Below, piece after piece: positions 35,460 to 43,748 of a DNA stretch of 64,000 bases. The notes beneath the pieces were generated by a model. The model made no database searches, was not told the DNA's origin, and saw only the letters and a program-made list of their open reading frames with translations. Both the position numbers and the translations under genes were made by a program. Origin of the DNA: Caballeronia calidae (GTDB taxonomy: Bacteria > Pseudomonadota > Gammaproteobacteria > Burkholderiales > Burkholderiaceae); NCBI RefSeq assembly GCF_900044055.2, contig NZ_FCOX02000001.1:248001-312000 (forward strand). The letters are read 5' to 3'. Every line of letters begins with the position of its first letter. The stretch's first letter is position 1.

Positions 35460-36536
35460 ATGATTCCCGTAACCATCCTGACCGGCTTTCTGGGCAGCGG
35501 CAAAACCACGCTGCTCAAGCGCATCCTGAACGAGCAGCACGGCATGAAGATCGCCGTGATCGAGAACGAGTTCGGCGAAGAGAACATCGACAACGAAATT
35601 CTCGTGCAGGAGACGAACGAGCAGATCATCCAGATGAGCAACGGCTGCATCTGCTGCACGATCCGCGGCGATCTGGCGCGCGCGCTCGAAGATCTCGCGA
35701 ACCGCAAGAAGGCGGGCACGCTCGATTTCGACCGCGTCGTCATCGAAACCACCGGCCTCGCGAATCCGGGCCCGGTCGCGCAGACGTTCTTCATGGATAA
35801 CACCGTCGCCGACGAATTCCTGCTCGACGCGATCATCACGCTGGTCGACGCCAAGCACGCCGATTCGCAGCTCGATCAGCACGAAGTGGTGCAGCGGCAA
35901 GTCGGGTTCGCGGACCGACTGTTCGTCACGAAGTCCGATCTCGTCTCCGCCGATGAGCTCGATTCGCTCAAGCATCGTCTGGTGCACATGAACCCGCGCG
36001 CGGCGATCAAGGTCGTGAATTTCGGCGATGCCGACATCAAGGAAATTTTCGACCTGCGCGGCTTCAACCTGAATTCGAAGCTCGAGATCGATCCGGACTT
36101 CCTCGCGGAAGAAGAGGAGCACGATCACGACCATGATCACGCGCACGATGACGATCACGATCATTCGACCTGCGGCCACGATCACAGCCACGATCACGAC
36201 CACGGGCATCATCATCACCATCACGCGCATCACGACGACAAGATCAAGTCGTTCGTGTACCGCAGCGAAAAGCCGTTCGATCCGAACCGCCTCGAAGACT
36301 TCCTCGGCGGCATTCTGCAGATCTATGGCGAACGCCTGCTGCGCTACAAGGGCGTGCTTTATATGAAGGGCGTCGATCGCAAGGTCGTGTTCCAGGGCGT
36401 GCATCAGATGATGGGCAGCGACCTCGCCGGCAAGTGGATGCCGGTGGATAAGAAGAACAGCAAGATGGTGTTCATCGGTATCGAGCTGCCGAAGGATCTG
36501 ATCACCGACGGCCTGGACGCCTGCCTCGTGAAGTAA
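35460..36536 (+). CDS. COG0523 / CobW-type GTPase with His-rich metal-binding loop
   Basis: A 358-residue G3E-family GTPase. Walker A is GFLGSGKTT (residues 9-17), the metal motif is SNGCICCTIRGDL with Cys63, Cys65 and Cys66, Walker B is VVIETTGLANPGPV, and the guanine motif is TKSD. From about 217 to 255 it has an insertion of alternating His and Asp (DHDHDHAH..., HGHHHHHHAHHDD), a likely metal-storage loop between the GTPase and CobW_C domains. Such proteins deliver zinc, cobalt or other metals to client enzymes. The neighbours do not identify the client. A terminator follows. Confidence 0.88.
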   Translation: MIPVTILTGFLGSGKTTLLKRILNEQHGMKIAVIENEFGEENIDNEILVQETNEQIIQMSNGCICCTIRGDLARALEDLANRKKAGTLDFDRVVIETTGLANPGPVAQTFFMDNTVADEFLLDAIITLVDAKHADSQLDQHEVVQRQVGFADRLFVTKSDLVSADELDSLKHRLVHMNPRAAIKVVNFGDADIKEIFDLRGFNLNSKLEIDPDFLAEEEEHDHDHDHAHDDDHDHSTCGHDHSHDHDHGHHHHHHAHHDDKIKSFVYRSEKPFDPNRLEDFLGGILQIYGERLLRYKGVLYMKGVDRKVVFQGVHQMMGSDLAGKWMPVDKKNSKMVFIGIELPKDLITDGLDACLVK

Positions 36537-36597
36537 TCCGGCACGCATCTCGCTTGGATCGTGCCATTCACGCGGGGCGAAATAGGACGCTGATCGG

Positions 36598-36633
36598 AAA
36601 CGCCGCCGCGAACGGCTCGCGCGCGGCGTTTTT
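36598..36633 (+). terminator. Intrinsic terminator after the COG0523 GTPase gene
   Basis: A 9-bp stem (36598-36606 with 36623-36631) is extended inward by CGCGA/TCGCG with one bulged C. A T run follows directly. Confidence 0.8.
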
Positions 36634-37101
36634 CATATTCGCGATCTTTCGATGCGGGTATGTAGGCGCGACCACGAACCGACATCGCTTTTTGCACGTC
36701 CAAGCGTTATATTTTTGAAATTCCGGCGCGAATTGACAGGGTTTTCCTCGGTTATCGTCGGAAATTGCGGTTCAGTTACAATACAGCCCCACTGGAGAAG
36801 GGCAGTTTCGCTGGATGTTCGTCAGAACGTTCGACCAGCGGATGTCAGTAAAGGGATGTCCCGTCGGGACGATGCCTCGATTTGCCGGGGGAAGGCAAAT
36901 CAAGACAAAGCACCGGGGCCGGAAATTTCCCGGGCCATGCGAATGCGCCCGGTCATCCGGAGCATCATCCAATATCGGTTTCCAGAGGAGTTCGGCCCCG
37001 CATCGGCGTATCGCAAGCTTCAAGCGTACCGATGCGCTGCATGCGGGTAACGCAAGTGCGGGCGTTGCGAAGACATCGCCTTACATTGAAGAAGCAAGCA
37101 G
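36634..37101 (+). other. Long structured leader region upstream of dksA
   Basis: About 470 bases separate the preceding terminator from dksA. A -10-like TACAAT lies at 36777-36782, suggesting a leader of about 310 nt. Within it are short perfect hairpins: GTCCC/GGGAC at 36858-36870, and ATTTGCC/GGCAAAT at 36880-36886 and 36894-36900. I see no credible coding frame. Whether the leader regulates dksA or only reflects GC-rich DNA is open. Confidence 0.35.
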
Positions 37102-37518
37102 ATGACAACGAAACTCTTGACCGAAGCCGAAATCCTGAAGATGAGCGAGAAGGATTACATGAACGAGGATCAACTCGCCTTCTTCAAGAACCGGCTCGAG
37201 CAGTTGCAAGCGGACATTCTGAAGAATGCCGGCCAGACGACGGAGAATCTGCGGGAAACGGTGATCGTGCCGGACCCGGCGGATCGCGCGACCATCGAGG
37301 AAGAGCATGCACTGGAACTGCGCACGCGTGACCGCGAACGCAAGCTTCTGAAGAAGGTGCAGCAATCCCTCGCGCGCATCGAATCCGGCGATTACGGCTG
37401 GTGCGAGGAAACCGGCGAGCCGATCGGCATTCCGCGCCTGCTCGCGCGTCCGACGGCCACGCTCTCGCTCGAAGCTCAGGAACGCCGCGAACTGCGTCAG
37501 AAGCTGTTCGGCGACTGA
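37102..37518 (+). CDS. dksA: RNA polymerase-binding transcription factor DksA
   Basis: A 138-residue DksA. The coiled-coil tip keeps DPADRATIEEEHALELRTRDRERKL with the two essential acidic residues (Asp58 and Asp61), so it should still act with ppGpp in the RNA polymerase secondary channel. The zinc-finger region reads YGWCEETGEPIGIPRLLARPTATLS and has only one cysteine (Cys101) instead of four, so it probably folds without zinc. I believe this is usual for Burkholderiaceae DksA. The gene is monocistronic, with a long leader and a strong terminator. Confidence 0.95.
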   Translation: MTTKLLTEAEILKMSEKDYMNEDQLAFFKNRLEQLQADILKNAGQTTENLRETVIVPDPADRATIEEEHALELRTRDRERKLLKKVQQSLARIESGDYGWCEETGEPIGIPRLLARPTATLSLEAQERRELRQKLFGD

Positions 37519-37605
37519 GATCGCCGCCGGCCGGCGTGCGTTGCGGGACCGCCCGCCACGGGGAGCACGCCGCCGCGAAAAGTCGCGCACGCGCTTTGCA
37601 GCAGG

Positions 37606-37637
37606 AAAAAGGCACACGTCGATCGTGTGCCTTTTTT
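37606..37637 (+). terminator. Intrinsic terminator downstream of dksA
   Basis: A perfect stem (AAAAAGGCACACG at 37606-37618 with 37624-37636) and 5-nt loop end in six T residues. It could act in both directions. It lies 87 bases past the dksA stop. Confidence 0.85.
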
Positions 37638-37885
37638 GCTTCCGGTCGGGTAAAAACGCGGGACATCCTGCCGCACGCCTTGATAAATCCCCCGTCGCCC
37701 TAAAATGATTCCGACGCGCCCCGCACAGGCATCATCGCGGCAGGCGCGCGCGCGGCGCCGTCGGCCCGAGGCCACTGGCCCGGCGGAACCCCGCGCCGTG
37801 CACTCCATCGAATTCTCGACTGCGCGGCGGCTTTAGCTCAAAGACAAAGCCGCCCCGCGTCCTTCTGTTTTCACAAGGAACGCAC
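37638..37885 (+). promoter_or_regulatory. hslVU promoter region with sigma32-like site and leader hairpin
   Basis: CTTGATA (37679-37685) and CCCTAAAAT (37698-37706), 12 bases apart, resemble a heat-shock sigma32 promoter (CTTGAAA, CCCCATNT). The same bases can also be read as sigma70 TTGATA/TAAAAT with a short 15-bp spacer. The leader of about 170 nt has a perfect 9-bp hairpin GGCGGCTTT/AAAGCCGCC (37826-37834 with 37846-37854) just before the hslV ribosome-binding site AAGGAA. Confidence 0.45.
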
Positions 37886-38422
37886 ATGGAACAATTTCAC
37901 GGCACGACCATCGTCTCCGTGCGCCGCGACGGCAAGGTCGCGCTGGGCGGCGATGGTCAGGTGACGCTCGGCAACATCGTCATGAAAGGGGGCGCGAAGA
38001 AAGTGCGCCGCATCTATGGCGGCAAGGTGCTGGTCGGCTTCGCCGGCGGCACGGCCGATGCGTTCTCGCTGCTCGACCGCTTCGAAGCGAAGCTCGAGAA
38101 ACATCAGGGCAATCTGACGCGCGCCGCCGTCGAACTCGCGAAGGACTGGCGCACCGATCGCATGCTGCGTCGTCTCGAAGCCATGCTGATCGCCGCCGAC
38201 GCGAGCGCGACGCTCGTCATCACCGGCAACGGCGACGTGCTCGACCCCGAACACGGCATCGCTGCGATCGGCTCGGGCGGCGCCTACGCGCAAGCCGCGG
38301 CGCAGGCGCTCGTCGAAAACACCAGTCTCTCGCCGCGCGAGGTCGTCGAAAAGGCGCTCACCATCGCCGGCGACATGTGCATCTACACCAACCACAATCG
38401 CGTCATCGAGACGATCGAGTAA
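37886..38422 (+). CDS. hslV: ATP-dependent protease subunit HslV
   Basis: A 178-residue threonine protease, the peptidase dodecamer of HslVU (ClpQY). The mature N-terminal nucleophile is Thr7 in [25 protein letters not shown], so a six-residue propeptide MEQFHG must be removed; E. coli has only Met before it. [24 protein letters not shown] and [14 protein letters not shown] are typical of the family. Together with HslU it degrades unfolded and regulatory proteins, mainly after heat stress. hslU follows 12 bases later. Confidence 0.97.
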   Translation: MEQFHGTTIVSVRRDGKVALGGDGQVTLGNIVMKGGAKKVRRIYGGKVLVGFAGGTADAFSLLDRFEAKLEKHQGNLTRAAVELAKDWRTDRMLRRLEAMLIAADASATLVITGNGDVLDPEHGIAAIGSGGAYAQAAAQALVENTSLSPREVVEKALTIAGDMCIYTNHNRVIETIE

Positions 38423-38434
38423 AGGACTGAAGCG

Positions 38435-39784
38435 ATGACCACCATGACTCCCTCCGAAATCGTCTCCGAGCTGGACAAGCACATCATCGGTCAGAAGCGC
38501 GCGAAAAAGGCCGTGGCCGTCGCGCTGCGCAACCGCTGGCGCCGTCAGCAGGTCGCTGATCCGCTGCGCCAGGAAATCACGCCGAAGAACATTCTGATGA
38601 TCGGGCCGACAGGCGTCGGCAAGACGGAAATCGCGCGTCGTCTCGCGAAGCTCGCGGACGCGCCGTTCATCAAGATCGAGGCGACCAAGTTCACCGAAGT
38701 GGGCTACGTCGGCCGCGATGTCGACAGCATCGTGCGCGATCTGATCGAGATTTCGGTCAAGCAGACGCGCGAATCCGAGATGAAGAAGGTCCGCACCAAG
38801 GCCGAGGACCGCGCGGAAGACCGCATCCTCGACATTCTGCTGCCGAGCGCGCGTCCGGTCGGATTCGGCGCGTCGAACGCGATCGAGTCGAGCGGCGAAG
38901 GCGGCGACAACGCCACGCGTCAGACCTTCCGCAAGCGCCTGCGCGAAGGCGCGCTCGACGACAAGGACATCGAGCTCGACGTGGAAATGCCGCAGGTCGG
39001 CATGGACATCATGGGGCCGCCGGGCATGGAAGACATGACCGAGCAGATCCGCTCGATGTTCGCGAACATCGGCGGCGGCAAGAAGACGCGCCGCAAGGTG
39101 AAGGTGAAGGAAGCGCTGAAGCTGCTCACCGACGAGGAAGCCGGCAAGATGCTCAACGACGAAGAGGTCAAGAGCAAGGCGGTGCAGAACGTCGAGCAGA
39201 ACGGCATCGTGTTTCTCGATGAAATTGACAAAATCGCGTCGCGCAGCGAAGCGGGCGGCGCTGAAGTGTCGCGCGCGGGCGTGCAGCGCGATCTGCTGCC
39301 GCTCGTCGAAGGCACGACCATCAACACGAAGTACGGGATGATCAAGACCGATCACATCCTGTTCATCGCGAGCGGCGCGTTTCATCTCGCCAAGCCGAGC
39401 GACCTGATTCCCGAGCTGCAAGGGCGCTTCCCGATTCGCGTCGAGCTGGATTCGCTGTCGGTCGAAGATTTCGAATCGATCCTGAATGCGACCGACGCGA
39501 GCCTCGTCAAGCAGTACAAGGCGCTGCTCGCGACGGAAGGCGTCGAACTCGATTTCGCGCAGGAAGGCATCCGGCGTCTGGCCGAAATCGCGTTCTCGGT
39601 CAACGAGAAGACGGAGAACATCGGTGCGCGGCGGCTTTATACCGTGATCGAGAAGCTGCTGGAGGAAGTGTCGTTCGCGGCGGGCAATCACACGGGCCAG
39701 CCGGTGCACATCGACGCGGCATATGTGGACCGCGCGCTCGGCGAAGTGGCGCAGGACGAGGATTTGTCGCGCTACGTGCTCTGA
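38435..39784 (+). CDS. hslU: HslU AAA+ ATPase subunit of HslVU protease
   Basis: A 449-residue AAA+ unfoldase. Walker A is GPTGVGKTE (residues 57-65), and [17 protein letters not shown] is the pore-loop region with the GYVG motif. The intermediate I-domain lies at about 110-245, Walker B is [12 protein letters not shown], and the second-region-of-homology segment is [12 protein letters not shown]. The C-terminus ends LSRYVL, which docks into HslV to activate it. It is co-transcribed with hslV and followed by a good terminator. Confidence 0.97.
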   Translation: MTTMTPSEIVSELDKHIIGQKRAKKAVAVALRNRWRRQQVADPLRQEITPKNILMIGPTGVGKTEIARRLAKLADAPFIKIEATKFTEVGYVGRDVDSIVRDLIEISVKQTRESEMKKVRTKAEDRAEDRILDILLPSARPVGFGASNAIESSGEGGDNATRQTFRKRLREGALDDKDIELDVEMPQVGMDIMGPPGMEDMTEQIRSMFANIGGGKKTRRKVKVKEALKLLTDEEAGKMLNDEEVKSKAVQNVEQNGIVFLDEIDKIASRSEAGGAEVSRAGVQRDLLPLVEGTTINTKYGMIKTDHILFIASGAFHLAKPSDLIPELQGRFPIRVELDSLSVEDFESILNATDASLVKQYKALLATEGVELDFAQEGIRRLAEIAFSVNEKTENIGARRLYTVIEKLLEEVSFAAGNHTGQPVHIDAAYVDRALGEVAQDEDLSRYVL

Positions 39785-39807
39785 CCAAAGCGCGCTATCT
39801 AAACGAA

Positions 39808-39836
39808 GAAACCGGGCCGCGAGGCTCGGTTTTTTT
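39808..39836 (+). terminator. Intrinsic terminator of hslVU
   Basis: An 8-bp stem (39811-39818 with 39823-39830, one G-U pair) extended by A-T pairs closes a GCGA tetraloop. Seven T residues follow (one within the stem arm). It lies 25 bases past the hslU stop. Confidence 0.85.
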
Positions 39837-39870
39837 GTGCTCGCTGCGTTTGCTGCGTTTGGTATAGGCG

Positions 39871-39931
39871 AAAAAAAGCCCGCCTAGGTTGGCGGGCTGA
39901 ATCCATATCAGGAGGAGACATGGAGGAGACA
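39871..39931 (-). ncRNA. Candidate small RNA with two anti-Shine-Dalgarno motifs
   Basis: A complete transcription unit of about 60 nt is readable on the minus strand. The promoter is immediately upstream (39938-39966). The start would be near 39931. The RNA begins with the tandem 10-mer TGTCTCCTCC repeated at an 11-base period (plus-strand 39922-39931 and 39911-39920). The second copy lies in the loop of a 5-bp hairpin (39920-39924 pairing with 39902-39906). The RNA ends in an 8-bp terminator stem AGCCCGCC/GGCGGGCT (39891-39898 with 39877-39884) plus a T run. CUCCUCC is complementary to Shine-Dalgarno sequences, so trans repression of many mRNAs, perhaps with Hfq, is the obvious inference. 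Confidence 0.7.
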
Positions 39932-39937
39932 GTTCCA

Positions 39938-39966
39938 ATCATACACAGCCGCCTGATGCGACGCAA
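39938..39966 (-). promoter_or_regulatory. Promoter of the candidate small RNA
   Basis: On the minus strand -35 TTGCGT (39961-39966) and -10 TATGAT (39938-39943) are exactly 17 bp apart. An AT-rich UP-like stretch lies just upstream at 39967-39985. Confidence 0.65.
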
Positions 39967-40120
39967 TACAAATTTTAGTAAAAACCCCTATAGCGTCGAC
40001 TTGTGGTATCTGCGCGTCATTTTTGAGATTCCGCCCGCCGATGACAGCGCAAGAAACGGCGCGTAACCTCATTTGCATGGCTCTACCGTGGTCCCGTACC
40101 CACGAGCCATCGAGGTCGTC

Positions 40121-41203
40121 ATGAAAACCGTAGCAGACCCCAATTTCACATCGGAAGGGAGCCGCTGGCAGGCAGTCGTCGATCGCGACGAGCGCGCGGA
40201 CGGCGCCTTCTTCTTCGCCGTGCGCACGACCGGCGTGTTCTGCCGGCCGTCGTGCGCGTCGCGCGCGCCACGTCGTGAGAACGTCGAATTCTTCCCGACG
40301 ACGGACGCTGCCGAGCAAGCCGGATATCGCGCGTGCAAGCGCTGCCAGCCGACGAGCCTGCCGCGCGAACTGGCGATCGTCGAGCGCGCGTGCAAGGTGC
40401 TCGACGCCGATCCGCAGCAGCGCATGACGCTCGCGCAGTTGAGCGACGCCGTGCACGTCAGCCCATTTCATTTGCAGCGGCTTTTTTCGCGGATCGTCGG
40501 CATTTCGCCGCGCCAGTATCAGGCGGCGCAGCGCGCGGGCGTGCTGCGCGACGCCTTGCAGCGCGGTCGCGACGTCACGCGAGCGACGCACGACGCCGGC
40601 TTCGGCTCGCCGTCGCGCATGTACGAAGCGGTGCCCGCCGAACTCGGCATGACGCCATCCGCATACCGTCGGCAGGGCGCGGGACTGACCGTGCGCTACG
40701 CCACCGCCGATACGCCGCTCGGCCAGGTGCTCGTCGCCGCGACGGACAAGGGCGTCTGCAATATCGCATTCGGCGACGACGCGAACACGCTCATCGAGCA
40801 GCTCGGCGCCGATTTCGCGCGGGCCGAGCGTGTCGAGGATGCCGCGAAGATGGAGCCGTTCATCGCGCAGATTCGCGCGTATGTGCAAGGCACGCGCGAG
40901 CGCTTCGACTTGCCGCTCGACATCGGCGCGACCGCGTTTCAGCGTCGCGTGTGGGATGCGTTGCGGCGCATCCCGTACGGCCAGACGCGCAGCTATACCG
41001 AGATCGCCGAATCGCTCGGCTCGCCGCGCGCGGTGCGGGCAGTGGCGAATGCCTGCGCGTCGAATCCGGTGGCGCTCGCGATTCCGTGCCATCGCGTGAT
41101 CGGCAAGGACGGCGCGATTGCGGGCTATCGCTGGGGCAAGCCGCGCAAGGAAGCGTTGCTCGAAACCGAGCGCGCGCGCAACGAAGCGAACAAGGTCGCA
41201 TGA
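40121..41203 (+). CDS. ada: Ada: adaptive-response regulator and O6-alkylguanine-DNA methyltransferase
   Basis: A 360-residue three-part protein. Residues 1-80 are the zinc/methylphosphotriester domain with four cysteines (VFCRPSCASR and ACKRC). An AraC-type helix-turn-helix follows at about 95-185 (MTLAQLSDAVHVSPFHLQRLFSRIVGISPRQY, read in parts). The C-terminal methyltransferase has the acceptor Cys in NPVALAIPCHRVIG. It repairs alkylated DNA and, once methylated, activates the adaptive response. The ATG at 40121 has a GAGG site and follows the typical family N-terminus. No alkB or alkA gene adjoins it. Confidence 0.93.
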   Translation: MKTVADPNFTSEGSRWQAVVDRDERADGAFFFAVRTTGVFCRPSCASRAPRRENVEFFPTTDAAEQAGYRACKRCQPTSLPRELAIVERACKVLDADPQQRMTLAQLSDAVHVSPFHLQRLFSRIVGISPRQYQAAQRAGVLRDALQRGRDVTRATHDAGFGSPSRMYEAVPAELGMTPSAYRRQGAGLTVRYATADTPLGQVLVAATDKGVCNIAFGDDANTLIEQLGADFARAERVEDAAKMEPFIAQIRAYVQGTRERFDLPLDIGATAFQRRVWDALRRIPYGQTRSYTEIAESLGSPRAVRAVANACASNPVALAIPCHRVIGKDGAIAGYRWGKPRKEALLETERARNEANKVA

Positions 41204-41432
41204 AACACGGGCGCTCGCCGTCGATCTGACGCGCGAGCGCTCCGTTCTCCTCGCGAGCCGTCCGAAGCGGCTTCAAAGCGCGCCGCCAAGCGCCGCGCAA
41301 ATCTCCCTAAAAACCCGCAAACCCTTGCCGGATCTGGGTCCAAGCAGGCCTTACACCGAGATGTTAAAGTGCCCGCTACCCCAAAAATACGATCCGGGCG
41401 CATGCCGCTCGCGCTCCTCGCAGAACGTTTCA

Positions 41433-43052
41433 ATGGCAAACAAGAATTCGGCTCACCCCAAGTCCGGCGCTTTTGAGCGCAGGCTTGCCGCGCTCGCGTC
41501 CGGCCCCAACGCCGACGCGTTGCGTCAAGGCTTGCGCGGCATCGAAAGAGAAAGCTTGCGCGTGACGCCGCAAGGCAAGCTCGCGATGACGCCGCATCCG
41601 CGTTCGTTCGGCTCGGCGCTGACGCACCCGCTCATCACGACCGATTACTCCGAAGCGCTCGTCGAACTCATCACGCCCGCCGAATCCGACGCGGCCATCA
41701 CGCTCGACCAGCTCGACGCGCTGCATCGTTTCGCGTACGCGCACATGGGCGACGAGTTGCTGTGGAACGACTCGATGCCCAATTCCTTGCCGCCCGAGGA
41801 CGAGATTCCGTTCGGCTATTACGGCACGTCGAACATCGGCAGACTGAAGACGGTGTATCGCCGCGGGCTCGCGCTGCGCTACGGGCGCACGATGCAATGC
41901 ATCGCGGGCATCCACTACAACTATTCGCTCGACGAAGCGGTGTGGCGCGCGTGGCAGGCGCTCGATAATTCGAGCACGCTGTCCGCGAAAGACTTCCAGT
42001 CGGAGCGCTATTTCGCGCTCATCCGCAACTTTCGCCGCACGAACTGGCTGCTGATGTATCTGTTCGGCGCTTCGCCGGCGTTGAACAGGCGCTTCGTCGA
42101 AGGCAAGCCGCATCACCTGGAAACGTTCGACGCCGACACGTTCTTTCTGCCGCACGCGACCAGCCTGCGCATGAGCGATCTCGGCTACACGAACAATCCC
42201 GCGCAGGCGGACCTGCTGCCGAGCTACGACGATCTCGATGCCTATCTCGACGTGCTCGCCAAAGCGGTGAGCCAGCCGTACGCGCCGTATGAAGCCATCG
42301 GCACGCAGCGCGACGGCGAATGGGTGCAGATCAACACGAACGTCCTGCAGATCGAAAACGAGTTCTACTCGACGATCCGCCCGAAGCGTGTCACCTACTC
42401 CGGCGAGCGGCCGTTGCACGCATTGGCCGAGCGCGGCGTGCAGTACATCGAAGTGCGCTGCCTCGACATCGATCCGTTCGAACCGACCGGGATCTCGCTG
42501 GAAACCGCGCGTTTTCTCGATGCGTATCTGCTGTACTGCGCGCTGGAAGACAGCCCGCCGTTGCCGCGCGACGCGAGCATCGAAGCGAACGGCAACTTCA
42601 GCGCGGTGGCGAAGGAAGGGCGCAAGCCGGGCCTCGCGCTGCAACGCGACGGCGCGAGCGTGTCCATGCAGCAATGGGCCGAGGAGCTTTTCGATGCGAT
42701 CGCGCCCGTCGCGAAGACGCTCGACGCGCTCAACGGCAACGACGATCACACGCGCACGCTGGCGGCGCTGCGTCCGCGTATCGCCGATGCATCGCTCACG
42801 CCGTCCGCCCGCGTGCTCCAGACGATGCGCGACAAGCAGCAATCCTTCGATGACTTCGCGCTCGATCTGAGCACGCGCCACGCACAAGCATTCCGCGCGC
42901 GCCCGCTCCCGCCCGACGAAGAGCGCATGATGGAGGAACTCGCGGCGAAATCGCTCGTCGAGCAGGCCGTGGTCGAAAGCCGCGACACGGAATCGTTCGA
43001 AGCGTTCGTCGCCGCGTATCAGGTCTACAAGCTGAATCCCGAGAGCGCGTAA
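41433..43052 (+). CDS. gshA: Glutamate-cysteine ligase, type I
   Basis: A 539-residue enzyme of the proteobacterial GshA type, catalysing the first step of glutathione synthesis. Typical segments are GIERESLRVTPQGKLAMTPH, ALTHPLITTDYSEALVELITP, the substrate-binding RTMQCIAGIHYNYS, and QINTNVLQIENEFYSTIRPKR, with YIEVRCLDIDPFEPTGI. I place the start at the ATG at 41433, where homology begins. The frame is open further upstream, but that part is a shadow of the ada end. A weak RBS precedes it. Confidence 0.94.
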   Translation: MANKNSAHPKSGAFERRLAALASGPNADALRQGLRGIERESLRVTPQGKLAMTPHPRSFGSALTHPLITTDYSEALVELITPAESDAAITLDQLDALHRFAYAHMGDELLWNDSMPNSLPPEDEIPFGYYGTSNIGRLKTVYRRGLALRYGRTMQCIAGIHYNYSLDEAVWRAWQALDNSSTLSAKDFQSERYFALIRNFRRTNWLLMYLFGASPALNRRFVEGKPHHLETFDADTFFLPHATSLRMSDLGYTNNPAQADLLPSYDDLDAYLDVLAKAVSQPYAPYEAIGTQRDGEWVQINTNVLQIENEFYSTIRPKRVTYSGERPLHALAERGVQYIEVRCLDIDPFEPTGISLETARFLDAYLLYCALEDSPPLPRDASIEANGNFSAVAKEGRKPGLALQRDGASVSMQQWAEELFDAIAPVAKTLDALNGNDDHTRTLAALRPRIADASLTPSARVLQTMRDKQQSFDDFALDLSTRHAQAFRARPLPPDEERMMEELAAKSLVEQAVVESRDTESFEAFVAAYQVYKLNPESA

Positions 43053-43187
43053 GGCGGAAGTTTTTCCGCTGTTTCGTTTCGCGAAACGGCAAGATTTGCC
43101 GGTTATGCAACAGACGGAAACGCATCGCAACATCATCCGGCTCGGCTGGTCGAAGGATTGCCGACTTATCGACGATTCGGGGGAGCA

Positions 43188-43748
43188 ATGAAAAAGAAGT
43201 TCTTCGGCGCGGCCGCGCTGGGGGCCGCGTCGCTCGCGCTGTTGAGCGGCTGCGCGGTGGATGACCAGGTCAGCAGCACGATCATGGAACAGGCCACGCA
43301 GCCGCTCACCTGCATGAGCAAGGCGGAATGCGACGCGTGGTGGGCGCGCGCCCAGGTGTGGGTGACCAACCACTCGGAATACAAGCTGCAGACCGTCACG
43401 GATTCGATCATCCAGACTGCGGGGCCGTCGAGCGGCAAGCGCGCGCTCGCGTATCAGATCACCAAGACGCCGACCAACGAAGGGACCGCGACCATCGGCT
43501 TCGCGGCGCACTGCGACAACCCGCTCGGCTGCCAGCCGAATCCGTGGGAGGCGGGCGCGAACTTCAAGCAGTTCGTCCGCAACGGTCCGGGGCTCCGGAA
43601 AACCGCCACGCCGCAAGCCGCGCAGGCAGACGCCGTGGCACCCGCCGCGCCGGCGCCGGGCGGCGTGCAGGTGAGCCCGCTCGATCAACCCGTCCCGCTC
43701 AATCTCGAGAGCCAGCCGGGCCAGTCCGCAGCGCCGCCGCTTCAGTGA
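43188..43748 (+). CDS. Putative lipoprotein, unknown function
   Basis: A 186-residue exported protein. Its signal peptide is MKKKFFGAAALGAASLALLSGC with a lipobox LSGC. The mature region has a conserved-looking core with CMSKAECDAWWARAQVWVTNHSEYKLQTVTD and three further cysteines (AHCDNPLGCQPNP) that could form disulfides. The C-terminal 60 residues are Ala/Pro-rich and probably disordered. GGGGGAG upstream of the ATG at 43188 supports the start. Similar proteins occur in Burkholderiaceae, but I know of no function. Confidence 0.75.
   Translation: MKKKFFGAAALGAASLALLSGCAVDDQVSSTIMEQATQPLTCMSKAECDAWWARAQVWVTNHSEYKLQTVTDSIIQTAGPSSGKRALAYQITKTPTNEGTATIGFAAHCDNPLGCQPNPWEAGANFKQFVRNGPGLRKTATPQAAQADAVAPAAPAPGGVQVSPLDQPVPLNLESQPGQSAAPPLQ

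Noticed and set aside
36115..36235. Repetitive GATCAC-like tract resembling a short repeat array
   Set aside because: It is in frame within the COG0523 GTPase gene and encodes the His/Asp-rich metal loop; there are no CRISPR-type repeat-spacer units.
39920..40066. Plus-strand frame of 48 codons starting MEETVPIIHSR with a perfect AGGAGG-type site upstream
   Set aside because: The apparent Shine-Dalgarno is the complement of the anti-SD repeats of the candidate small RNA. No plus-strand promoter is seen after the hslU terminator, and the peptide has no recognisable pattern. It stays an alternative that conservation could rescue.
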